Source of the DNA: Halomicronema sp. CCY15110
GTDB taxonomy: Bacteria > Cyanobacteriota > Cyanobacteriia > Phormidesmidales > Phormidesmidaceae
DNA: 36,106 nucleotides
NCBI RefSeq assembly: GCF_016888165.1
Contig: NZ_JACSWC010000318.1
Location: 1-36,106, forward strand
Direction of reading: 5' to 3'
The notes under the pieces are model-generated. The model saw only the letters and a list, made by a program, of their open reading frames with translations. It searched no databases and was not told the DNA's origin. The position numbers and the translations under genes are program-made. Position 1 is the stretch's first letter. Each line of letters opens with the position of its first letter. Positions 14,966-21,494 of the stretch are shown piece by piece.

Positions 14966-16447
14966 CTAGTCGTGACTGATCGCTGGTCGGATGTCTCGTA
15001 CAAGACGAATCAAGCCCACTAAAACGGTCAAAAATTCTAGCCGTCCTAAAAACATCGCGACAATCTCGGTCCATAGCAAAGTTGTGGGGGCATCCGGTGC
15101 GGTCACTCCAACCGAGAGACCCACGGTACTCATGGCGCTCGCAGTTTCAAACAGGCTTTCGTCAAGGGAATAGCCATGCCCTGCCATGATCAGGCTAATG
15201 ACTCCGTAAGTAGCCAGATAGAGAAAGACAAACAGAGCGGTTTGCCGAACTTGCTCATCGCTGATGAAGCGGCGATTGTTGGTCTGCCAGATTCTAGGTT
15301 CACTCACTAAGCGATCGGGCATCAGCATTCGCTGAATTTCCCATAACAGGCTGCGATAGAGGATATAGATCCGCATTTGCTTGATGCCGCCAGCCGTTGA
15401 GCCTGCTCCTCCGCCAACCAGCATCAACAGAATTAAAATAAGCCAGCCCAAACCACTCCAGTCGCCATAGCCCACAGTCGAAAATCCGGTTGTGGTTAAG
15501 GCTGAAATGGGCTCAAACACTGCCACCCGAAATGCTTTGCCGACAGAACCGTAAATTGCTCCAGTGATCCCCAACCACAACACGATCGCACTGCCACCAA
15601 TGAGCACTATTTGCAACCGCACCTGCCCATCACGCCAGAGGCTCGACCATTTGCCCCGGAGGATGAGGTAACTCAGCACGAAGTTGAAGCTGCCTAGCAG
15701 CATCAGCACCCAGGTTACGACTTCTACCGGCACGCTATCCCAGTAGCCAATGGAGTCAGGGCGGGTAGAGAACCCCCCGGTTGATAATGCTGCAAAGGCG
15801 TGATTAACGGCATCAAACCAGTCCATCCCCGCAATGCGGAGGGCAAGGATACCGATCGCCACATAGCCGGAGTAAATGCTGAGGACCAGTTTGGCGGAAC
15901 GACGAACATGGGGAGCCAATTGCTCACTGCGCCCTTCGGCACTGGAGAGCCCAGAACCCGAGGGACCGGCGATCGCACTCAGGGTAATGATCGCTAACCC
16001 AGCTCCCCCATAGAGTTCTGTAATGCTGCGAAACAGCAAGATCAAGCGGGGAGCCTGGGTCACATCGACGACCGAAAGGCCCGTGGTCGTCCAGCCGCTG
16101 GTGGACTCAAAGACAGCCTGGGTGAAGGTGAGGCCGGAGATCCAGATAAACGGCACCGTACCCACCAGAATCACAAGCAGCCAAGATAGCACCACAATGA
16201 CAGAGCCTTCTTGCAGCGTCAAACTGCGTCCGGTTTTCGGCGTCAGCCAGCGCCAAGCCGCCCACCCAAATGCTGACAGTAGCAGCCCCGGCACGAGAAA
16301 ACCGCCTGCCAGTACCCATTCTTCGGAATAAAAGATCAACGCCAGCAGCGGGGACAAAATACCGATCCCAGCAATGAGACAAACCAATCCGGTATAACCA
16401 CCGACGGCCCGATAACGCTGACGCAGAAACGCTTGATAGCGGCCCAT
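14966..16447 (-). CDS. trkH: TrkH/KtrB-type potassium transporter, pore subunit
   Basis: A 493-residue membrane protein with four M1-P-M2 units. The four selectivity-filter stretches are readable: STSGWTTTGLS, ALSTGGFSTRP, ALTTTGFSTVGYGD and SAMSTVGLSVGV, each with the conserved glycine. Length and the extra N-terminal helices fit TrkH. It moves K+ inward, gated by cytoplasmic RCK (TrkA/KtrA) rings. Its ATG abuts the stop of the RCK gene at 16448 without spacing, so it is the last gene of a tight operon. Confidence 0.96.
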   Translation of the reverse strand: MGRYQAFLRQRYRAVGGYTGLVCLIAGIGILSPLLALIFYSEEWVLAGGFLVPGLLLSAFGWAAWRWLTPKTGRSLTLQEGSVIVVLSWLLVILVGTVPFIWISGLTFTQAVFESTSGWTTTGLSVVDVTQAPRLILLFRSITELYGGAGLAIITLSAIAGPSGSGLSSAEGRSEQLAPHVRRSAKLVLSIYSGYVAIGILALRIAGMDWFDAVNHAFAALSTGGFSTRPDSIGYWDSVPVEVVTWVLMLLGSFNFVLSYLILRGKWSSLWRDGQVRLQIVLIGGSAIVLWLGITGAIYGSVGKAFRVAVFEPISALTTTGFSTVGYGDWSGLGWLILILLMLVGGGAGSTAGGIKQMRIYILYRSLLWEIQRMLMPDRLVSEPRIWQTNNRRFISDEQVRQTALFVFLYLATYGVISLIMAGHGYSLDESLFETASAMSTVGLSVGVTAPDAPTTLLWTEIVAMFLGRLEFLTVLVGLIRLVRDIRPAISHD

Positions 16448-17110
16448 CTAACTGATGTCTCCCATAATCACCTGATACGCCGCTTCGTAAGCTCCGGCTT
16501 GACTGATGACAATCAGGCGATCGCCTGCCTGCAACTGGCTATTCCCTTTCGGAATCATGACTGTGCCTTGACGCACGATACAGGCAATAATGGCCGCTTG
16601 CAGATTCAAGTCCTTCAAGCTCTGACCAACCGCTGGACTATCGGCCTGAAGGGTCACCTCCGCGAGATGCACGTCTCCATCAGCCACGGGCACCAGCGCT
16701 TTAATGTCTTTGTAATCCGTTTGCTGCTCAATGAGCTGGCCTAAAATTTCGGTAGCGGAGAAGACGACCGATACCCCCAACTGCTTAAACACCGCTTGGT
16801 TAGCCGGATCGTTCACGAGCGCGATCGTTCGGGGCACTCCAAAACGCTTTTGAGCAATCTGGCAAGCCACCAAATTGTCTTCATCTTGGCCCGTCAAGGC
16901 TAACAATACATCGGCTCGGTAAGCCCCAGCATCCTCTAATACTGCGGGTTCGCTGCCATCACCATGCAGGACAGTCGCTTGCAATTTATGAGACAGCGCC
17001 AATGCTTCCTCCCGCCGAGCGGTAATCAGGGTTAAAGCATACCCTTTAGCAACAAAATGCTTGCCTAAAAAGTACGCCAGCTTGTCTTGACCAATCACAA
17101 TCACTCTCAT
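16448..17110 (-). CDS. trkA: TrkA/KtrA-type gating subunit (RCK_N + RCK_C)
   Basis: A 220-residue cytoplasmic regulator of a K+ channel. Residues 1-120 form the Rossmann RCK_N domain (MRVIVIGQDKLAYFLGKHF; acidic HGDGSEPAVLEDAGAYRADVLLALTGQDEDNL). The first glycine motif is imperfect: GQDKLAYF instead of GxGxxG. Residues about 140-218 form RCK_C (LAEVTLQADSPAVGQSLKDL, LQAGDRLIVIS). Its start overlaps the stop of the preceding RCK_N gene by 4 bp (ATGA), and its stop abuts trkH. Confidence 0.93.
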   Translation of the reverse strand: MRVIVIGQDKLAYFLGKHFVAKGYALTLITARREEALALSHKLQATVLHGDGSEPAVLEDAGAYRADVLLALTGQDEDNLVACQIAQKRFGVPRTIALVNDPANQAVFKQLGVSVVFSATEILGQLIEQQTDYKDIKALVPVADGDVHLAEVTLQADSPAVGQSLKDLNLQAAIIACIVRQGTVMIPKGNSQLQAGDRLIVISQAGAYEAAYQVIMGDIS

Positions 17111-17535
17111 GGCATCACTAATGGGCTTTGGTGCAAAATGTTGAGCAACGCATCGGCAGAAAGCTGGGTCGGGCTAATGGTATCGATACCAAACTCTTTG
17201 TAGATAGCCTCTCGGGTGGGGTCATAGACCCGAGCAATGACGGTGGATACTTCAAACATCGTGCGGGCAACTTGAGCCACCATTAAATTGATGTTGTCTT
17301 GGTCGGTAACGGCTAGCAAACAGTCCGCTCGGTTAATTCGAGACTGTTCTAAAATCGCCATTTCAGTTGCATCACCGACGACCGTAAAGCCGCTAAACTC
17401 AGCCGATAACTGATCAAAAGCAGCCTCGCGAGCATCCACAATCACAACGTTGTGCCCTTCGTTACTTAGATAGCTGGCCAGTAGGGAACCTAACCGTCCG
17501 CACCCAACGACAACAATCTCCTGAGTTTTTGCCAC
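17107..17535 (-). CDS. Stand-alone RCK_N (TrkA-N) protein
   Basis: A 142-residue protein with only the nucleotide-binding half of TrkA/KtrA. The NAD(H)/ATP loop is intact, VVVGCGRLGSLLASYLSNEGHNVVIVD, and the acidic tip GDATEMAILEQSRINRADCLLAVTDQDNIN is present. It ends after GIDTISPTQLSADALLN where an RCK_C would begin. It overlaps the next RCK gene by 4 bp. A separate RCK_C-like protein is encoded at 17918-18175, so the second ring could be assembled from split subunits, or this one could pair with the full-length protein. Confidence 0.93.
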   Translation of the reverse strand: MAKTQEIVVVGCGRLGSLLASYLSNEGHNVVIVDAREAAFDQLSAEFSGFTVVGDATEMAILEQSRINRADCLLAVTDQDNINLMVAQVARTMFEVSTVIARVYDPTREAIYKEFGIDTISPTQLSADALLNILHQSPLVMP

Positions 17536-17612
17536 TAACCTGCTCTCCCTAGTAAATGCTGCGGCCAGTCATTCCTGGTTACTAGTTCTGTTATCATCCT
17601 TATCATCCAGCG

Positions 17613-17789
17613 CTAGCTCCGTCCCCAACACTCTGACCGCTGAGAGTCTGAGTCATCGCCATCAGGATGCCGGCGGCGGTGGCGATCGCGCAACTGCTCC
17701 ATCTCAGCATCTTGGCGGGCACGCCGCAAACGGGCCAAGCGGAATTGTTCTCGGATTTGCTCAACAAATTCTCTAAATTTTTCTAACAT
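17613..17789 (-). CDS. Basic microprotein (58 aa), paralogue of the kdp microprotein
   Basis: A 59-codon frame, ATG at 17787-17789 and TAG at 17613-17615. It starts MLEKFREFVEQIREQFRLARL and continues to LRDRHRRRH, then turns acidic and polar. It aligns without gaps over 31 residues to the microprotein at 20224-20370, with 20 identities by my count (shared QIREQ, RL.RL, RDRHRRRH). It looks like one long amphipathic, arginine-rich helix; no known family. The Shine-Dalgarno match is weak (GAGAA). It lies 77 bp upstream of the RCK_N-trkA-trkH operon on the same strand. Part of the shared block comes from a HIP1 site read as RDR. Confidence 0.6.
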   Translation of the reverse strand: MLEKFREFVEQIREQFRLARLRRARQDAEMEQLRDRHRRRHPDGDDSDSQRSECWGRS

Positions 17790-17917
17790 GGTGCAAAATT
17801 CTCGTTATAAAGAGGCCCCCGAATTCCTCGTCATTCATCATCATAAACGCTGATCTCACGTCAATCATTAACTATGGAAATTTCGCCAAGCTGCCTCCAA
17901 ATCCCCGATTTCTGTTG

Positions 17918-18175
17918 TTAGTTCTGAGGAATAGATTGTTGCAAACATACTTCCAGTTCTGGCAATAACATCTCATTTAAGGTAATCGCGACAACCCAAT
18001 CCTGCTCAGTAATTTCAGGGTCATCCCTCAGATCAAACAATTGATCTCCTCGCACTAAACCTAACAAATAGCACTGCTCTGGCAGTTGAACTGCACTAAG
18101 CCGAGTTCCTAAGTAAGCACTGTTGAAATACATTTGATGCACATAGGTCAACGGCTTTGTACTGGATAATGACAT
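17918..18175 (-). CDS. Stand-alone RCK_C (TrkA-C)-like protein
   Basis: About 85 residues resembling the ligand-binding C-terminal RCK domain: YLGTRLSAVQLPEQCYLLGLVRGDQLFDLRDDPEITEQDWVVAITLNEMLLPELE follows the family plan (G..L..L.LP....L....R.....P....I...D.V...). This domain binds c-di-AMP or other small ligands in K+ channels and in some anion channels. The start ATG at 18175 is preferred over a TTG at 18193. It lies between truncated kdpD and the trk operon on the same strand and may serve either system. Confidence 0.68.
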   Translation of the reverse strand: MSLSSTKPLTYVHQMYFNSAYLGTRLSAVQLPEQCYLLGLVRGDQLFDLRDDPEITEQDWVVAITLNEMLLPELEVCLQQSIPQN

Positions 18176-18309
18176 CTCAAATCTAGAATCCAAAAGTTAA
18201 AACAACATATAAAATAACTAAGCAGCCTAGAATCCGGATTGCTCTAAACCAACCTTCATTAGGCTTGACTCACTGGGCAGCAATTCAAAAGACAGAACAT
18301 GAATATATC

Positions 18310-18334
18310 ACAGAAGACATACAAGGTCTTCTGT
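18310..18334. repeat. 9-bp inverted repeat after kdpD
   Basis: ACAGAAGAC (18310-18318) and GTCTTCTGT (18326-18334) enclose a 7-nt loop in the AT-rich spacer between kdpD and the RCK_C gene. No T-run follows on the minus strand, so termination is not proven; it may mark the end of the kdp transcript or be a processing signal. Confidence 0.5.
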
Positions 18335-18424
18335 CTAAAGATACACGCTTGAATTCAGTAATATTTCAAGAAAGTACATCTCTAAATATTTTTTAATTAT
18401 TAAACTCAAAAATAGTCAAGCTGG

Positions 18425-19555
18425 TTAGTTATTGGCAATAATATGGAGATCAACTTGAGGTAGTGCTCGCATTAGTCGCTGCACGATAGAGCCTTTGAAT
18501 AACAATTGAAAACGAGATCGACGTGTTTCACCTAAAACAATCTGAGTGATGCGTTCTTGAGTCGAAACTTCAACGATAGCGGTCACAATATCCGGCGATT
18601 GTTTTCTAAGAAATTCCCCTTCAAACTCCTGACATAAACGTTCACAGGTTTCAATATGCAGCGCTTCTGATTTTGTTAAAAATTTGCCTTCAGGAGCAAC
18701 AAATAAAACGAACAGTCGACCATTCATATGATTGGTAATCCGAGCCCCTCGCCGCAAAAGCTGAATCGAATTGGGATAGGTTGAAATACACACCAAAACC
18801 CGCTCTTGAATATTACAGTGAGGATTTTGATCGGTAGCAACCGATTCTTCTTCGATGTTGTCGGCAATTTCGCGCAGGGCTAATTCTCTTAAGGCAATCA
18901 GATTACTGCGACGAAAAAAGTTGTGCAGGGCCTGGTCAATCTTTTCAGGCGCATAGATTTTGCCTTCCTGAAGCCGTTCTTGCAGCATCTCTGGGGTGAC
19001 ATCGACCACGACGATTTCATCCGCGTCATCAATCACGCGATCGGGAATGCGCTCCCGCACGACCACCCCAGAAATGCGATGCACCAGATCATTCAAGCTC
19101 TCTAAGTGCTGAATATTGACAGTTGAATAAACGTCAATTTCAGCGTCTAGAATTTGTTCGACATCCTGATAGCGTTTCTCCCGTTGAGAACCCGGTATGT
19201 TGGTATGGGCCAACTCATCCACCAGTACCAGTTGAGGAGCTCGCTCCAGAATGGCTTCTGTATCCATTTCTTGCAGCATGACTCCTCGGCAATTGACTCG
19301 TTTACGGGGGATCAGGTCTAACCCTTCTGCCTTGAGAGCTGTCTCCTCCCGACCGTGAGTTTCTAATAATCCCACAATCACATCGACGCCATCTTGCTTG
19401 AGCGCGTGCCCTTCTTCGAGCATGCGGTACGTCTTGCCGACGCCGGGAGCCATGCCAATGAAGATTTTGTGTTTACCTCGGCGGTGGGGTTTTTGGTAAC
19501 TGGCAGAGGCGTTGGCGAAGCCTCCAGGAACGGGAATCGCAGCGGGGTTATACAT
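18425..19555 (-). CDS. kdpD: Truncated KdpD (KdpD domain + Usp domain, no kinase)
   Basis: A 376-residue protein equal to the N-terminal half of enterobacterial KdpD (about 900 residues). Walker A is GMAPGVGKT (34-42) and Walker B is LVLVDELAHTN, followed by NIQHLESLNDLV. The C-terminal part (about 250-376) is a universal-stress-type domain (RVLVCISTYPNS, QIVLGETRRSRF). Membrane helices and the histidine-kinase core are absent, as known for cyanobacterial KdpD. It cannot signal by phosphotransfer itself. It ends the kdp cluster. Confidence 0.95.
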   Translation of the reverse strand: MYNPAAIPVPGGFANASASYQKPHRRGKHKIFIGMAPGVGKTYRMLEEGHALKQDGVDVIVGLLETHGREETALKAEGLDLIPRKRVNCRGVMLQEMDTEAILERAPQLVLVDELAHTNIPGSQREKRYQDVEQILDAEIDVYSTVNIQHLESLNDLVHRISGVVVRERIPDRVIDDADEIVVVDVTPEMLQERLQEGKIYAPEKIDQALHNFFRRSNLIALRELALREIADNIEEESVATDQNPHCNIQERVLVCISTYPNSIQLLRRGARITNHMNGRLFVLFVAPEGKFLTKSEALHIETCERLCQEFEGEFLRKQSPDIVTAIVEVSTQERITQIVLGETRRSRFQLLFKGSIVQRLMRALPQVDLHIIANN

Positions 19556-19588
19556 AGCAAGAAGAGGGAGGGATTGGAGCGATGGAAC

Positions 19589-19596
19589 GTTTTAAC
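19589..19596. repeat. GTTNNAAC site A (kdpC/kdpD junction)
   Basis: One full unit, GTTTTAAC, flanked by the half units GGAAC before and GTTGATC after, in phase at 8 bp. The kdpC stop codon lies inside the unit. It is the smallest of six sites of the same repeat in the kdp cluster. Confidence 0.7.
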
Positions 19597-20164
19597 GTTG
19601 ATCTAGAGAGAGGTTTAGCGTGACCGTATTGACAGCGGGCTCACCAAAGATGCCTAAGAATCGTCCTTCGGTGTTTTGTGTGATGAGGGTTTGCAGGTCG
19701 TCGAGTGAAAGGTTGCGAACAGCGGCGATGCGGTCAATTTGAGCGATCGCGCTCGCTGGTGAAATATGGGGATCCAGACCAGAACCGGAACTATAGAGCA
19801 GGTCAGCGGTCGGTGCGATGTTGGCAGCTTGCAAAATTTCCGCTCTTTCTTCGGTTAATGCCAGCAGGTCAGGGTTGCTGGGGGCCAGGTTAGTCGCGCC
19901 TGATAGCCCGGTAGGGGCAGCCGCTTCACCGATGCTGTAATCGACGGCACTAGGGCGACTCCAGAAATATTCTTCGCTGCTAAAGGCTTGACCGATCAGG
20001 GTAGAGCCGATGACTTGACCCTGATCATTCACAATCAGGCTGCCGTTAGCTTGAGCGGGAAAGATACCCTGGCCGATTACCAAAATCAGCAAGGGGTAAA
20101 TCAGGGCGGTGAGCAGCCAGAGAACGACCGTGGTGCGGATGCTGGTCGTGATGTCTTGAATCAT
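19592..20164 (-). CDS. kdpC: KdpC, K+-transporting ATPase subunit C
   Basis: A 190-residue single-span membrane subunit of the KdpFABC complex. The N-terminal helix is TTVVLWLLTALIYPLLILVIGQ. The KdpC signatures follow: GSTLIGQAFSSEEYFWSRPSA, GLSGATNLAPSNPDL, GSGLDPHISPASAIAQIDRIA and the C-terminal GRFLGIFGEPAVNTVTLNLSLD. It stabilises ATP binding by KdpB. No good Shine-Dalgarno match precedes it; the upstream array B and microprotein gene lie in the spacer to kdpF. Confidence 0.97.
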   Translation of the reverse strand: MIQDITTSIRTTVVLWLLTALIYPLLILVIGQGIFPAQANGSLIVNDQGQVIGSTLIGQAFSSEEYFWSRPSAVDYSIGEAAAPTGLSGATNLAPSNPDLLALTEERAEILQAANIAPTADLLYSSGSGLDPHISPASAIAQIDRIAAVRNLSLDDLQTLITQNTEGRFLGIFGEPAVNTVTLNLSLDQR

Positions 20165-20206
20165 GGTTTTTAGGGGTAATTAGGGTTTGTGGAAAGGGAT
20201 CGGAGC

Positions 20207-20238
20207 GTTAAAACGTTGGAACGTTAGAACGTTTTAAC
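20207..20238. repeat. GTTNNAAC array B (kdpC/microprotein junction)
   Basis: Four contiguous 8-bp units with middle dinucleotides AA, GG, AG and TT, then a partial unit GTTCGA. The first and fourth are reverse complements of each other. The microprotein's last codons and stop are written in the array. Confidence 0.88.
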
Positions 20239-20370
20239 GTTCGAGAATTTATCCTGATGGCGGCGGCGATGGCGATCGCGATACCGTTCAAGTTGTGCCT
20301 GCCGGATCTGTCGCTTCAGTCGCCCCAGACGGATCTGTTCGCGAATCTGATTAATGAGTCTTTTCAACAT
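20224..20370 (-). CDS. Basic microprotein (48 aa) inside the kdp operon
   Basis: A 49-codon frame, ATG at 20368-20370 and TAA at 20224-20226, beginning 2 bp after the kdpF-like stop. A GGAGA ribosome site within the kdpF end lies about 11 nt upstream. It starts MLKRLINQIREQIRLGRLKR and continues to RYRDRHRRRHQDKF, a predicted arginine-rich amphipathic helix. It is paralogous to the microprotein beside trk (20 of 31 aligned residues identical by my count). The last residues (SNVKTF) are encoded by the GTTNNAAC array, suggesting the repeat invaded the gene end. The tight spacing after kdpF supports real translation. No known family. Confidence 0.65.
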   Translation of the reverse strand: MLKRLINQIREQIRLGRLKRQIRQAQLERYRDRHRRRHQDKFSNVKTF

Positions 20371-20372
20371 GA

Positions 20373-20624
20373 TCAAAATTTCTCCGGTTTCAAAATGACG
20401 GTGGTGAGATACGCGGCCAGTCCGATGACGACCAGACCGAGCAGCCCAAGAGCATAGGCATTACCTCGGGCGAGACTGTCGGTAGCGGCATAGAGGGCAG
20501 GCGCGATCGCCAGGTTTAAGCACAGAGCGATGAAAAGTCCTACAGCAATTCGGGCGCGGCGTTGCTGTAAGTGCTCTAACCAGTCGTTACAAGTTTCAAG
20601 GGGTCGCAAGGTAAATCTATTCAT
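20373..20624 (-). CDS. kdpF: KdpF-like small membrane subunit with N-terminal extension
   Basis: An 83-residue protein with two membrane helices (about 27-47 and 56-77). The C-terminal third, LGLLGLVVIGLAAYLTTVILKPEKF, matches KdpF, the 29-residue lipid-like stabiliser of KdpFABC, including the final P-E-K/R-F. The extra N-terminal helix is not in E. coli KdpF. A small gene at this place, between kdpB and kdpC, is called kdpG in some cyanobacterial literature (from memory). GGAG before ATG 20624 fixes the start; a TTG at 20663 falls in array C. Confidence 0.82.
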   Translation of the reverse strand: MNRFTLRPLETCNDWLEHLQQRRARIAVGLFIALCLNLAIAPALYAATDSLARGNAYALGLLGLVVIGLAAYLTTVILKPEKF

Positions 20625-20656
20625 CAGCGGATCTCCAAGTAGTAGGTTGCTTAAAC

Positions 20657-20680
20657 GTTCCAACGTTCGAACGTTTCAAC
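20657..20680. repeat. GTTNNAAC array C (kdpF/response-regulator junction)
   Basis: Three contiguous units with middles CC, CG and TC, flanked by degenerate units (GCTTAAAC before and GTTTAG after). It fills most of the 62-bp spacer. Confidence 0.85.
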
Positions 20681-20686
20681 GTTTAG

Positions 20687-21481
20687 TTAAAGGGCATCGT
20701 CAAAGCAGGGGCGCGCTCTCAAGTTGGTGGTGGCACGATGCAGATTGGCTTCAGCGGGCTGATAGGTTGGATCTAGTCCTAGTGCAGCTCGGTAGAGTTT
20801 GAGGGCTTCTAAGCGATCGCCCAAGCATTCAGTAATCAAACCCAACAACGTTAAAGACTCTGGCCGTTCAGGAGCTTGCTTCATCGCTTCGCCGATGAGC
20901 TTGCGGGCCTGGTCAAATTCGCTTTGTCGGGCACACTGACGAGCCAGTTTGATCAGCTCATCGAAGTCGCCTGTGGGGACTCCAGCAGCAGGGGGATGAT
21001 TCAGGGCTTCAGCGACGACGGTGCGAATGCGATCGGGTTCAAAGGGGCGTTGGAGGTAGCCGTGGGGCTCATGAATGAAATCTACCGCCCCCTGTTTCAT
21101 GGCATTGACGGCATCTTCCAGGCTGCAATGGTCGCAAATCATCACGACCCGAATATGGGGATAGAGCGAGAGCAGTTGCCCTAAGCGCCCGCCTTCAGCT
21201 TGTTGAGAAATGGCGAGATCCAAAATCATCAGGTCAATAGCCTGTTGTTGCAATTGCTCAAAGGCAGCTTCCCAATCGGCTGCCCCGTAGATGTGGTAGC
21301 CTTCGGGTTGCAGAAAATCAGTCAATATCAGTCGGGTCGCCGTCTCGTGATGCACGATCAGTAGGCTGGCCGGAGACACACGCTCCTCTAATAGTTCAGG
21401 GACAGCGATCGCTTGGGCTTCTGAAGGTCGATCATCGGGTAATGAGAAATCCGATGAAGTTTGAGAAGAAAAAAGAGTCAT
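20687..21481 (-). CDS. Degenerate response regulator with TPR-like C-terminus
   Basis: A 264-residue protein. Residues about 38-160 form a receiver fold. The acceptor Asp88 (LMILDLAIS) is kept, but the acidic pair is HisHis (LLIVHHETATR, 44-45), the switch Thr is Cys116 and the Lys is Arg145 (YLQRPFEPDRI), with a short insertion before it. Mg2+ binding and normal phosphorylation are thus doubtful. Residues about 173-250 are helical repeats of TPR type (ARQCARQSEFDQARKLIGEAMKQAPERPESLTLLGLI then ALKLYRAALGLDPTYQPAEANL). AGGAGG sets the start. It sits 13 bp after kdpB, an unusual place for a regulator; there is no DNA-binding domain. Confidence 0.88.
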   Translation of the reverse strand: MTLFSSQTSSDFSLPDDRPSEAQAIAVPELLEERVSPASLLIVHHETATRLILTDFLQPEGYHIYGAADWEAAFEQLQQQAIDLMILDLAISQQAEGGRLGQLLSLYPHIRVVMICDHCSLEDAVNAMKQGAVDFIHEPHGYLQRPFEPDRIRTVVAEALNHPPAAGVPTGDFDELIKLARQCARQSEFDQARKLIGEAMKQAPERPESLTLLGLITECLGDRLEALKLYRAALGLDPTYQPAEANLHRATTNLRARPCFDDAL

Positions 21482-21494
21482 CGTGTAAAACCTC

